A DNA stretch of 37,549 bases. Origin: Bacteroidales bacterium (GTDB lineage Bacteria; Bacteroidota; Bacteroidia; Bacteroidales; JAIORY01). Made by a program: the position numbers and the translations under genes. The notes under the pieces were generated by a model. It saw nothing but the letters and a program-made list of their open reading frames with translations, was not told where the DNA came from and did not search any database. Positions within the stretch are counted from its first letter, which is position 1. Every line of letters starts with the position of its first letter. The stretch is from NCBI GenBank assembly GCA_021107915.1, contig JAIORY010000231.1:1-37549 (forward strand), given 5' to 3'. Positions 20,053-28,902 of the stretch are shown in pieces.

Positions 20053-23000
20053 TTATTTATCTGTTTTATTAATATTTATTGTTATTTGAATATCACTATT
20101 CAATTCTATTTTTACAGCTTCGTTAGTTTTTATTTTGTCAAGAAACTCTAAATTATCCGTTAAAGTTTCCGAACAAATGTAAGAAATATTATTGTTAATT
20201 GCATCAAAAACAGAATTATTTTTTTCTATCTGTAAAGCAATCTTATCCGTAACTTCAAAACCTTTGTCTTTTCTCAGATTTTGAATCCGGTTTACTATCT
20301 CTCTTGCAATTCCTTCTTCTTCAAGTTCCTTTGTAATTGTGATATCAAGAGCAACTGTCAGATTATCCAAATTGGTAACAACCCAACCCGGAATGTCTTC
20401 GGTCATAATCTCAACATCATCAATCGTTATTTCTATTTTTTCGTTTTCGAGAGATAACTCATATTTATTGTTTGTTTCGATTAAGCTGATATCTTCCTGA
20501 TTAAATGTGTTGATTGCCTGAGAAATTTGTTTCATCAGCTTGCCGTATTTCGGACCTAATGTTTTAAAATTCGGCTTGATCTTTTTAACTAATATTCCTG
20601 ATGCATCAGAAATATATTCAATTTCTTTTACGTTGACTTCCGACAAAATAAGATTTTCGACTGCCTGTACTTGTTTTTTGAAATTCTCGTCAAGAACAGG
20701 AATCATAATTTTATTAAGCGGTTGACGAACTCTGTTTTTTGTTTTCTTCCGTAAAGATAAAACCATTGAAGAAATTTTTTGCGAAAGCTGCATTCTTTCC
20801 TCCAAGTCTTTATCTATTTGCTTATAAAAGGCTTTTGGGAAATCCGTAAGATGAATAGATTTCACATTATGTTTTTTTGTTACTTTGTTGAGATCAATAA
20901 ATAAATTATCAGTAAAAAAAGGTGCAATAGGTGAAGATAATTGTGCAATTACTTCAAGACATTTATAAAGTGTTTGGTATGCAGATATTTTATCATCAGA
21001 ATAATCGCCTTTCCAAAACCTTCTTCGTGATAAACGAACATACCAGTTACTTAAATAGCTGTCAACAAAATTCTGAATAGCTCTACCTGCTTTTGAAGGT
21101 TCATAATCATCGTAATAATCATCAACATTTTTGACGAGAGTATTTAGTTCTGATAAAATCCAGCGATCAAGCTCCGGTCGTTTTTCAAACGGAATATCAT
21201 CTTCCGAGTAATCGAAACCGTCGATATTGGCATAAAGAGTAAAAAATGCGTAAATATTATAAAGTGTTCCGAAAAACTTCCTTTGAACCTCACCGATTCC
21301 GGCAGGATCAAATTTTAGATTATCCCATGGTTGTGCGTTTGTCATCATGTACCACCTGAGAGCATCCGGCCCGTATTGATTGATAATCTTAAACGGATCG
21401 GCAGCATTGCCAAGGCGTTTCGACATTTTGTTTCCATCTTTGTCGAGAACCAAACCGTTAGAAACGCATGTTTTGTACGATACCGAGTCGAAAAGCATAA
21501 CAGCAATTGCGTGCATTGTAAAAAACCATCCTCTTGTTTGATCAACACCCTCGGCGATAAGATCGGCAGGGAAATTATTTTCAAACTCTTTTTTATTTTC
21601 AAAAGGATAGTGCATTTGTGCATAAGGCATTGCTCCCGAATCAAACCAAACATCAATAAGATCCAGTTCGCGGAACATTTTTTCCCCTGAAGGAGAAACA
21701 AGAATTATCTCGTCGATGTACGGACGATGAAGGTCAAAAGTCTCATAATTTTCTTTTGAGTTATTTCCCGGAACAAAATTTTCGAGAGGATTTGTTTTCA
21801 TAAATCCTTTTTCAACAGACTTTTCGATTTCTTTTTTCAGGTCAGTAACCGAACCGAGACAAATTTGTTCTTTACGATTTTTGGTAAGCCAAATTGGAAG
21901 ACCAACACCCCAAAAACGTGATCTTGATAAATTCCAGTCAACAAGATTTTCTAACCAATTTCCAAAACGACCGATACCGGTTGAGGTTGGTTTCCAGTTG
22001 ATTGTTTTGTTCAATTCAATCATCCTGTCTTTAAAAGCGATAGTTTTTATAAACCACGAATCCAGAGGATAATAAAGAATTGGTTTATCGGTACGCCAGC
22101 AATGCGGATATGAGTGAATATATTTTTCGGTTTTAAAAGCTTTATTTTCTTGTTTTAATTTTACGATTATGTCGATATCCAGAGTTTCTTTTTTCTTGGG
22201 ATCATTATTTGGGTCGAATTCATTTTTTACATATCTGCCTGCAAATTCACCCATTTCTTCGGTGCATTTTCCTTGTTTGTTTACAAGAGTCAACGAACCA
22301 ATTCCGTTTTGTTTTGCCACTCTCTGGTCGTCGGCACCAAAACTTGGAGCAAGATGAACAATTCCTGTACCTTCCTCGGTTGTAACAAAATCGCCAATCA
22401 AAACTTTAAAAGCATCACCATCTTTGGGTTGTGCATAAGGTAATAATTGCTCGTAACGGATTCCTTCCAAATCTTTTCCAACGTACTCTCCGGCAACTTC
22501 AAAAGGAATATTTTTTTGTCCTGCTTCAAAGTCATCCATTTTCAATTCAGCATTTTTTTCAGGAAAATATTTTCCGAGAAGTTCTTTGCCAAGAATTACT
22601 GAAATTGGTTTTGAAGTATATGGATTAAATGTTTTTACTTTTATGTAATTGATTTTTTTACCAACACCCAAAGCTGTGTTCGAAGCAAGAGTCCATGGAG
22701 TTGTTGTCCATGCGAGAAAGCTTACATTTTCATTATCATCATCAAATAAAAAATCAGATTTTTCATTTTTAACAACTTTGAATTGAGCTACAAGTGTGCT
22801 GTCTTTTACATCGCGATAGCAACCCGGAAGATTAAGCTCGTGAGAACTTAATCCTGTTCCTGCGGCAGGCGAATATGGCTGAATTGTGTGACCTTTGTAA
22901 AGCAAACCTTTATCGTTAAGTTTGTTTAAAAGATACCAAACAGATTCAATATATTTATTATCGAAAGTGATATAAGGATTATCGAGATCGACCCAGTAAC

Positions 23001-23421
23001 CCATATTTTTGGTAAGATCATCCCATTTATCCTTATATTTCATTACCTCTTTGCGGCAAGCTTTGTTATAATCTTCAACCGAAATATTTTTTCCAATATC
23101 TTCTTTGGTGATACCGAGAGTTTTTTCAGTTGCGATTTCAATTGGCAAACCGTGAGTATCCCAGCCGGCTTTACGTTTTACCTGAAATCCTTTCAGGGTT
23201 TTATATCTGCAAAATAAATCTTTTATTGTTCGGGAAATCACATGGTGAATGCCGGGCAAACCGTTTGCTGACGGAGGACCTTCATAAAAAACATAAGACT
23301 TATGACCTTCGCGAATAGCCATACTTTTTTCAAATATTTTATGATCTTCCCAATATTTTTCAATATCTTCTCCTATCCCTGCTAAGTTTAGCTTTTTGTA
23401 TTCCCGGTATTTTGCTTTCAT
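20053..23421 (-). CDS. ileS: isoleucyl-tRNA synthetase
   Basis: The 1122-aa class I synthetase charges tRNA-Ile. The HIGH-type signature is in GLPGIHH (about 54-60) and the second signature is KMSKR at 665-669, between VLDKDGN and LGNAADP. The editing domain is the large insert around WTTTPWTLASNTALG. The product is of the long type without the C-terminal zinc finger of the E. coli enzyme. The ATG at 23421 lies downstream of a TACTTTTG promoter box. The gene heads the ileS, DksA-type, lspA group. Confidence 0.98.
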   Translation of the reverse strand: MKAKYREYKKLNLAGIGEDIEKYWEDHKIFEKSMAIREGHKSYVFYEGPPSANGLPGIHHVISRTIKDLFCRYKTLKGFQVKRKAGWDTHGLPIEIATEKTLGITKEDIGKNISVEDYNKACRKEVMKYKDKWDDLTKNMGYWVDLDNPYITFDNKYIESVWYLLNKLNDKGLLYKGHTIQPYSPAAGTGLSSHELNLPGCYRDVKDSTLVAQFKVVKNEKSDFLFDDDNENVSFLAWTTTPWTLASNTALGVGKKINYIKVKTFNPYTSKPISVILGKELLGKYFPEKNAELKMDDFEAGQKNIPFEVAGEYVGKDLEGIRYEQLLPYAQPKDGDAFKVLIGDFVTTEEGTGIVHLAPSFGADDQRVAKQNGIGSLTLVNKQGKCTEEMGEFAGRYVKNEFDPNNDPKKKETLDIDIIVKLKQENKAFKTEKYIHSYPHCWRTDKPILYYPLDSWFIKTIAFKDRMIELNKTINWKPTSTGIGRFGNWLENLVDWNLSRSRFWGVGLPIWLTKNRKEQICLGSVTDLKKEIEKSVEKGFMKTNPLENFVPGNNSKENYETFDLHRPYIDEIILVSPSGEKMFRELDLIDVWFDSGAMPYAQMHYPFENKKEFENNFPADLIAEGVDQTRGWFFTMHAIAVMLFDSVSYKTCVSNGLVLDKDGNKMSKRLGNAADPFKIINQYGPDALRWYMMTNAQPWDNLKFDPAGIGEVQRKFFGTLYNIYAFFTLYANIDGFDYSEDDIPFEKRPELDRWILSELNTLVKNVDDYYDDYEPSKAGRAIQNFVDSYLSNWYVRLSRRRFWKGDYSDDKISAYQTLYKCLEVIAQLSSPIAPFFTDNLFIDLNKVTKKHNVKSIHLTDFPKAFYKQIDKDLEERMQLSQKISSMVLSLRKKTKNRVRQPLNKIMIPVLDENFKKQVQAVENLILSEVNVKEIEYISDASGILVKKIKPNFKTLGPKYGKLMKQISQAINTFNQEDISLIETNNKYELSLENEKIEITIDDVEIMTEDIPGWVVTNLDNLTVALDITITKELEEEGIAREIVNRIQNLRKDKGFEVTDKIALQIEKNNSVFDAINNNISYICSETLTDNLEFLDKIKTNEAVKIELNSDIQITININKTDK

Positions 23422-23452
23422 TAAATATGTTATGTATTTTAAAAATTGGGTG

Positions 23453-23460
23453 CAAAAGTA
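23453..23460 (-). promoter_or_regulatory. ileS: -7 promoter box for ileS
   Basis: On the minus strand TACTTTTG matches the Bacteroidota consensus TAnnTTTG and is followed by CA, 31 bases before the ileS ATG. The -33 element is not clear. Confidence 0.6.
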
Positions 23461-23696
23461 ATAAAAAATTGATGAAATGCCTGCTTGATTGGGAATTATG
23501 ATAAATTTTATTATTTTTGAAGAAAAAATAGATGAAATTCTTATGCTAAGTATTCAAGACAAAAGAGAATGAATATAAAAAGAAATTTGAAATTTGAAAT
23601 TTGGAAAAACTCATTTTGATAACCCAATTTCCAATTTCTAATTTCCAATCACAGGTTTATCAAATAGTTTTTAAATAATTGAAAAAAGAAAAACAG

Positions 23697-23879
23697 ATGA
23701 AAAAGGAAATTCAAGGAAACGCTCCTGCTGGAGCAGTTTATGGTTTAGGCTTTATCGGAGCAGCAATTTTTTTTATTTCTCACGCATGCACTTTTTGGAT
23801 GGGTGTGATTGGATTTTTAAAAGCAATTGTCTGGCCGGCTTTTCTTATCTATGAGGCTTTTAAACATTTGGGGGCGTAA
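23697..23879 (+). CDS. small two-helix membrane protein
   Basis: The 60-aa product from the ATG at 23697 reads MKKEIQGNAPAGAVYGLGFI... and contains two hydrophobic segments (about 12-30 and 36-54) separated by TFWMG. The pattern GAVYGLGFIGA...FW.GV.G.LKAIVWPAFL.YE is one seen in a widespread family of small uncharacterised membrane proteins. Role unknown. A TTG at 23679 is also in frame. It stands alone: repeats lie upstream (aaatttgaaatttgg at 23585 onwards) and the decayed accessory region lies downstream. Confidence 0.75.
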   Translation: MKKEIQGNAPAGAVYGLGFIGAAIFFISHACTFWMGVIGFLKAIVWPAFLIYEAFKHLGA

Positions 23880-23985
23880 GAAAAAAAATATTTTGTGAAG
23901 TTGACACAAATTACACGAATTATCACTAATTTATTTTCGTAAAAAATTATTGTACAACCTTAAATCCGCAAATAAAATAAATAAA

Positions 23986-24079
23986 TAGCCGCGAATGCGC
24001 GAATAATAAAATATAACTTATTTTACTTAACCCAAATTAGTGAAGTAAAATTCGCTTAAATTTGCGATATTAGCGGCTA
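23986..24079. repeat. inverted repeat upstream of the rhuM remnant
   Basis: The arms tagccgc (23986-23992) and gcggcta (24073-24079) frame partly complementary inner words (gaatgcgcgaata and attcgcttaaatttgcgatat). It lies in the 251-bp gap between the small membrane protein gene and rhuM. A tgacacaaattacacgaatt word at 23902 in the same gap belongs to the repeat family seen in the V-ATPase operon. Confidence 0.5.
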
Positions 24080-24130
24080 ATAAAAAAACACTTGCACTAA
24101 ATTTTGTATTATTGGTAAACTAAGAAAAAT

Positions 24131-24843
24131 ATGGCTCAAAAGAAAGATATACCTGCCGAAGGTTTTTCGCAAATATTGCTTTACACCACACCCAATGGAA
24201 ATGTTAAAGTTGAAATATATTTGAAAAACGAAACGGTTTGGCTTACGCAACAAAAAATTGCCGATTTGTTTGGGGTTGACAGAAGTGTGGCGACCAAACA
24301 TTTAAAGAACATTTATGATGATAGTGAGCTTAGCAAAAAGTCAACATGTGCAATTTTTGCACAAGTTCAATTAGAGGGTATTCGGGAAGTTAAAAGGAAT
24401 ATAGAATTCTACAATTTAGATGCAATAATTTCTGTTGGTTACCGTGTAAACAGTCGGCAAGCTACACACTTTAGAATCTGGGCTACCGAAAGGCTGAAAG
24501 AATATATCATCAAAGGTTTTACCATGGATGATGAGCGGTTGAAAAACCCAAACAATATTTTTGGTAAAGATTATTTTGAAGAACAGCTTGCCCGAATACG
24601 CGATATACGCAGCAGCGAAAGGCGATTTTATCAGAAAATTACAGATATATACTCACAGTGTAGTGTCGACTACGATATAAACGACCAGATTACCAAAGAC
24701 TTTTTTGCTACGGTTCAAAACAAATTGCATTGGCAATTACCGGACAAACAGCAGCAGAAATAGAACTTGAAAAATACCGTATTATCCAAGACCGTATATT
24801 AGAATCGGATTTTGATAAAGAGATAAAAAAACTGCAAGGATGA
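24131..24843 (+). pseudogene. rhuM: rhuM-like gene, frameshifted with internal deletion
   Basis: Residues 1-195 match the RhuM/Fic-associated 'virulence protein' family: a winged-helix-like start (VEIYLKNETVWLTQQKIADL FGVDRSVATKHL in two blocks), YNLDAIISVGYRVNS, and FRIWATERLKEYI. After VQNKLH the frame is lost. Skipping two bases restores AITGQTAAEIELEKYRIIQD and an ending SDFDKEIKKLQG at the TGA 24841-24843. Family members have roughly 100 further residues between the AAEI and EKYRIIQD regions, so the middle of the C-terminal part is also deleted. It is probably non-functional. Confidence 0.8.
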
Positions 24844-24917
24844 AATAGGAGTACAATCTTGCCGGCGAGCAGTAAATAATAATAGATAAACCAATAATCA
24901 TTCAAATAGATTACATT

Positions 24918-25435
24918 ATGAATAATGCTAAACTAAAAATATTTCAAGAACAAAGTGTAAGAACACACTGGGACGATAAACAAGAAAAATGGTTTTTTTC
25001 TATTGTTGATGTTATTGGAATTTTAACCGGACAAATTAACCATCAAGGAGCAAGAAACTATTGGAAAGTATTAAAAAAGAGACTTTTGAAAGAAGGAAAT
25101 GAAACGGTTACAAATTGTAACCGTTTGAAAATGCTTGCAGCTGATGGCAAAATGCGAATGACTGATGTAGCAGATACAGAGCAGTTGTTACGGCTAATTC
25201 AATCTGTTCCATCGCCCAAAGCAGAGCCTTTTAAAAGATGGTTGGCAAAGCCTCAACAACAGAAATTGCCCGAAATAAAAATGCTCAGGGGTTTTTCGAA
25301 AACAAAAATGCTGCAAAACAAGGTGGAAGCGTAGCAGGCAAAGCAAGAAAAGACCTTGAGAAACGCAGCGGTAAAAAAGTAATCAGTAAACAAAATTATC
25401 ATCAGTTGGGCGAAGGTAACTATAAAGAAGAATAA
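24918..25435 (+). pseudogene. BRO-N / DinD-like gene with internal deletion and frameshift
   Basis: The first 110 residues are a BRO-N (antirepressor-type) domain: WFFSIVDVIGILTG, GARNYWKVLKKRL, LLRLIQSVPSPKAEPFKRWLAK. At about 25240 the sequence jumps into another frame, ASTTEIARNKNAQGF..., and continues with GKARKDLEKRSGKKVISKQNY, the C-terminal part of DinD-like proteins. The central region (ending in GEASTTEIA in intact members) is missing and the two halves are out of frame. N- and C-termini are otherwise well kept, so the loss looks recent. Confidence 0.8.
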
Positions 25436-25478
25436 GCTATATTTGTTTTTTTTTGATATTTAACCATAAAATTTAAAT

Positions 25479-25486
25479 TAACTTTG
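25479..25486 (+). promoter_or_regulatory. -7 promoter box ahead of the ABC ATPase remnant
   Basis: TAACTTTG matches TAnnTTTG, with TTTG at 25452-25455 as a possible -33 element 23 bp upstream. It lies 17 bases before the ATG at 25503. Confidence 0.5.
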
Positions 25487-25502
25487 TAAATTAGCCAACT
25501 CA

Positions 25503-25648
25503 ATGTTGGAAATCAAAAACATATACAAATCATTTGGAGAACAAAAAGTTCTTCAGGGTTTAAATATGTCTATTGAGAAGGAAAAACTAATGCAATTTAT
25601 GTTGAGCGTGCAAAAGAAGTATTGAAATTTTATAAACCTGATAAATGA
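25503..25648 (+). pseudogene. ABC transporter ATPase N-terminal fragment
   Basis: The frame reads MLEIKNIYKSFGEQKVLQGL NMSIEK, the standard first strand and A-loop region of an ABC ATPase, then breaks before the Walker A motif. A second frame continues TNAIYVERAKEVLKFYKPDK to a TGA at 25646-25648, which I cannot assign. The ATPase core is missing, so it cannot function as a transporter subunit. It follows the same keep-the-ends pattern as its neighbours, though here the tail may come from a different gene. Confidence 0.65.
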
Positions 25649-25690
25649 TTTTGATATTGGAGAAATAAAAATAATGTAGTTCATACAACA

Positions 25691-25870
25691 ATGTTAGTGT
25701 TCATTTTGTTCGAGAAAAGAAGCGCAGGTTTAACACATTTGGGGTTTACCGAAATACGCAAAACACGCAAAAAACCAAAAGGGATACCTTTTGCTGGCAC
25801 ACTAAAAATAAAATGCAAAGACTTGAAAACAAAAAAACATTACAAACGAATTATAAAAGCAAATAAATAA
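25691..25870 (+). CDS. hypothetical small basic protein or remnant
   Basis: An ATG at 25691 opens a 59-aa frame (KRSAGLTHLGFTEIRKTRKK ... KHYKRIIKANK) rich in Lys and Arg. I do not recognise it. It may be the C-terminal end of a broken gene like its neighbours, and it lies in a region of decay. Low confidence that it is expressed. Confidence 0.25.
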   Translation: MLVFILFEKRSAGLTHLGFTEIRKTRKKPKGIPFAGTLKIKCKDLKTKKHYKRIIKANK

Positions 25871-25939
25871 AGAAATGGTAGAGATATTTATTTTTAAATT
25901 AAAAATGACTTACTTTGCAAGTAATTAAGAAATTTATGT

Positions 25940-27361
25940 ATGGAAACAAAAATTAAAACAATAAAAAAGGCAACAATATACTTTAACTATTCATTCATGC
26001 CTAGCTCTAATGACTTCACGTTAAAAGATGATGACATTGAAAAGCTTTACAAAGCATTAGAAAATGAAGATAAACTAAAGGATAGAATTAATGACAAATA
26101 TAATTTTGGCAAACCAAAGGAGAGAATAGGCATATCTTCTTTTAATTCATTGGAGCACAAAAATATTGGTTACCTTCAATTACCGGAAATGTTAGTTAAA
26201 ATTGATTCAATTAATTTAACAATTGAACCATTGTTTCGTTTTTTTCCTAATGGAAGTACCTTGACATTCAAAGTTGAAACCCAGGATAGTGAAATTGATC
26301 AATATATAATCCATAAGGTATTACATATGGTAAGCCAGGAAAGAAACGAAAAAGCAGATGTTACTTTTGTTTTTTCCAAAGAGATAGATAAAGCAAGCAA
26401 ACATTTTTACAAAGACTTTTTTAATATTGATACTAAAGAAGAAGAAAAGGAAATAGTAGTCTATCACAAAGAGAAAGAATTAGATATTAATTATACTCCG
26501 GAAATAAAATTATCACATGACTTCTTTACTGAAGAAAACCAAAATATCACCCTATTTCAATTGTTCAAAGGACTTGTAGAAAAATATATTCTAGTGGCAA
26601 GTAAAGAAGAGAAACTAAATGAAAAAGAGAAAAAGGATAAAAAAGATGTATTATTCAAATTGAAATGCAAGGAATACCTTAATACTAATGAGGAGGAGCC
26701 AAGAACTCCATGGGTAATTACTGTTTTAGATGTAGATGATGAATTAAATGAAATCCTTTGTTCCGGGGGTTCTAATAACGAGAGAACTAATGCCATATTA
26801 GAAAAGTCAAAGCTGATAGCTCCAATTCTATATCGTTCAGTTTCGGGTTCAGACTTTGAGCTAGAGCCATCCTATCCTTTTTTACCTAAAAGATTAAATT
26901 TCTTCAATCTTAATCTGGATTCAAGGCTTTATGTCGACATCTCAAGAAGATCAATTCTTTGTATAAAAACCAATGAACAAAAATATCCTGCGTATTATTT
27001 TATCCCGGTATTGTTAGATATTTCTGAAATGACATTCTCAAGATGGCAATCCCTATTAATTATTAATAAAATTATTGATGAGGCATTAAAAAATTTTACT
27101 GAAAAATCGCTTTCTGCTGGAGATCGTGTTAAAAAAATCATGAATCTTTTAAATAAATTTTCAGCATGTATTGAGGATACTTCAAACTATTTTATTGGTG
27201 GAGATGCTCTTCGAGAAATACATGATAAACTTATAGATAACTTTAAAGTGAATGACTTAATGAATATTACTTTAAGAAAAATAGATATGCTTGAAAGAAC
27301 CTATAAATATCAACTTGAACAAGCCTGGACTGAGCCTTATAAAGTAAGAAATAATGAGTGA
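25940..27361 (+). CDS. unrecognised 473-aa protein paired with a TIR protein
   Basis: There is no signal peptide or clear transmembrane helix. The N-terminal part (1-160) is mixed alpha/beta with repeated short hydrophobic strands (KKATIYFNYSFM, LFRFFPNGSTLTFKVE, ADVTFVFSKE). A lysine-rich stretch lies near 205-225, and an NRxxLDxxxxVDxSRRSI-like segment (about 320-340) follows. The C-terminal part (about 375-470) is helical. I cannot assign a family. Its TGA overlaps the ATG of the TIR-domain gene by 8 nt, so the two are translationally coupled and probably act together. It could be a sensor or regulator for the TIR effector. It is the first gene of a plus-strand run extending to 31415. Confidence 0.8.
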   Translation: METKIKTIKKATIYFNYSFMPSSNDFTLKDDDIEKLYKALENEDKLKDRINDKYNFGKPKERIGISSFNSLEHKNIGYLQLPEMLVKIDSINLTIEPLFRFFPNGSTLTFKVETQDSEIDQYIIHKVLHMVSQERNEKADVTFVFSKEIDKASKHFYKDFFNIDTKEEEKEIVVYHKEKELDINYTPEIKLSHDFFTEENQNITLFQLFKGLVEKYILVASKEEKLNEKEKKDKKDVLFKLKCKEYLNTNEEEPRTPWVITVLDVDDELNEILCSGGSNNERTNAILEKSKLIAPILYRSVSGSDFELEPSYPFLPKRLNFFNLNLDSRLYVDISRRSILCIKTNEQKYPAYYFIPVLLDISEMTFSRWQSLLIINKIIDEALKNFTEKSLSAGDRVKKIMNLLNKFSACIEDTSNYFIGGDALREIHDKLIDNFKVNDLMNITLRKIDMLERTYKYQLEQAWTEPYKVRNNE

Positions 27362-28883
27362 TAGGAAACATTATAGTGAAGAAAGTGATAGGCTGACGAA
27401 AGTATTAGATTCCCGAGCTAGAAAAATTAGAAGATCAGAAAGTTTAATAGTTCTAAGTGAAGAATTTCCTGAGACTAAAAATATTATAGAAAAGATTCTC
27501 GAATACTATTTCTTTGAGTCTAATATGTTTGAAGAATTAGCGACTTCCATTACTTATCTCAAATTAAATAATGAAATCGATAGCCAAAAATTTAAATTTT
27601 GGATACACATAATTGATATTGCAGATGAAATTAGTTGGGAAACAAAACAATCATTTGGTGAATTAATTTATAAGACTTTTGATATAGGAGAAGAGTTTTT
27701 TAATAGACTTAATCGAAATCTTGTCGAAATAGAAAAGGCTCATAATAAGTTTTTTGAAAATATCAAAAAGAACAAGCAGTTATTACCGAAGGATACTAAA
27801 ACATTATTAGATAAATTTCTTGTTAAAAATAACATTTTGGACAATAATGTGAAAGTTGAAAGTGAATCAGTAAAAAATGATAGCATTGAATTGGAAACAA
27901 AAATCAACAATTCGAATAAAAATGTAAATGAAAAAGGCCCTATAAAAGCTTTTATCAGCTATGCCCATGAAGACGAAGATTTTAGAATAAATCTTAGAAA
28001 ACATTTAAAGAGTCTTGAACGCAGAAATCTGATCGAAGTATGGGATGATCGTGAAATTGTTGCTTCAGATGAGTGGAGAGAGGAAATTAAAAAAGCTTTA
28101 AGAAATTGCCAACTTGCTTTGTTATTGATTAGTATTGATTTCATCAATTCCGATTTCATCAATGATCAAGAATTAAATGAATTTTTAAGAAAACGAAAAG
28201 ATGAGGGACTAAAGATTGTTCCGATTATTATTCGTGAGTGTGATTGGAAGGAGGAGATATTTGCTAACCTTCAAGCTACTCCAAAAGACGGAGAATCAAT
28301 TAGTTCATATCAGAATAGAGATTTAGCATGGGTAGAAGTTGTGAATGAAATAAAGAGGGTACTTAAAAATATTTCAGAAACCACATCATCGATTGAAAAT
28401 ACATTAAATGATTCATTTAGTAAAACTAATATAGAGCATAATAAAAGTGTAATTCCTATGGAAACAGAAAAAGCACATACGAAAGCAAATTTGCAGGCAA
28501 TTGAAGTTAGATTATTAGCATCTTTCAATACGATAAAAGTTTTAGATGCAAAATTTAGAAGAAAAGAAATAACACCTGAATTCTATTTTGATAAAAGAAA
28601 AGCATATGTTGAAGATAACTTTTCTGATTTCAATGAAATTATAAAAATATTGAAAGAAACAGGAGCTTCAGATTTTGCAGATGTTTTTGAGAGAACTATT
28701 AATTTAGATACAACTAATAAAGAACAAGAAGTTGCTATAAAGGAGGAATTAATACTTGAAACAGAAAAGGCTGAGGACAAAGGATGGATAAAAAACTTAA
28801 AAGAAAAAGTGAGTCAACATAAAGGTGATATAATTGATGTTGCAATAAAAACAGCTATTGCAATTGGAACAGCATTGCTATAA
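27354..28883 (+). CDS. TIR-domain protein with flanking unknown domains
   Basis: The 509-aa product has three parts. Residues 1-160 are a helical unknown domain resembling effector-associated regions. Residues 197-338 are a TIR domain of the bacterial TIR_2 type: KAFISYAHEDEDF, EVWDDREIVASDEWREEI, LLLISIDFINSDF and NDQEL, where E273 is in the position of the catalytic Glu of TIR NADases. After a linker, a conserved-looking helical region (about 380-460, LLASFNTIKVLDAKFRRKEI) is followed by a hydrophobic tail DIIDVAIKTAIAIGTALL that could touch membrane. NAD-consuming or cyclic-nucleotide-producing activity in anti-phage defence is plausible from the family but unproven. The gene overlaps the upstream partner by 8 nt and precedes an ABC importer by 19 bp. 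Confidence 0.85.
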   Translation: MSDRKHYSEESDRLTKVLDSRARKIRRSESLIVLSEEFPETKNIIEKILEYYFFESNMFEELATSITYLKLNNEIDSQKFKFWIHIIDIADEISWETKQSFGELIYKTFDIGEEFFNRLNRNLVEIEKAHNKFFENIKKNKQLLPKDTKTLLDKFLVKNNILDNNVKVESESVKNDSIELETKINNSNKNVNEKGPIKAFISYAHEDEDFRINLRKHLKSLERRNLIEVWDDREIVASDEWREEIKKALRNCQLALLLISIDFINSDFINDQELNEFLRKRKDEGLKIVPIIIRECDWKEEIFANLQATPKDGESISSYQNRDLAWVEVVNEIKRVLKNISETTSSIENTLNDSFSKTNIEHNKSVIPMETEKAHTKANLQAIEVRLLASFNTIKVLDAKFRRKEITPEFYFDKRKAYVEDNFSDFNEIIKILKETGASDFADVFERTINLDTTNKEQEVAIKEELILETEKAEDKGWIKNLKEKVSQHKGDIIDVAIKTAIAIGTALL

Positions 28884-28902
28884 ACATTTAAAAATATTTA
28901 TC

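Larger units (their letters stand above)
25436..25939. other. 504-bp stretch of gene remnants
   Basis: There is no intact recognisable gene here. It holds a TAACTTTG promoter-like box, the start of an ABC ATPase gene cut off after about 27 recognisable codons (25503-25648), and a 59-codon basic reading frame (25691-25870). A TACTTTG box at 25911-25917, one base short of the consensus spacing, lies ahead of the gene at 25940. Confidence 0.6.

Noticed and set aside
21345-21701. Minus-strand 118-codon frame and plus-strand 119-codon frame at 21331-21690
   Set aside because: Both lie wholly inside ileS in other frames, and the ileS frame is continuous with all motifs.
27354-28883. Thoeris system
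   Set aside because: No ThsA-like SIR2/SLOG protein is present. The partner is an unrelated 473-aa protein.
28858-28902. Upstream start of the ABC binding protein at 28858
   Set aside because: It overlaps the TIR gene and would put 15 non-signal residues before a perfect lipoprotein signal starting at the ATG 28903.
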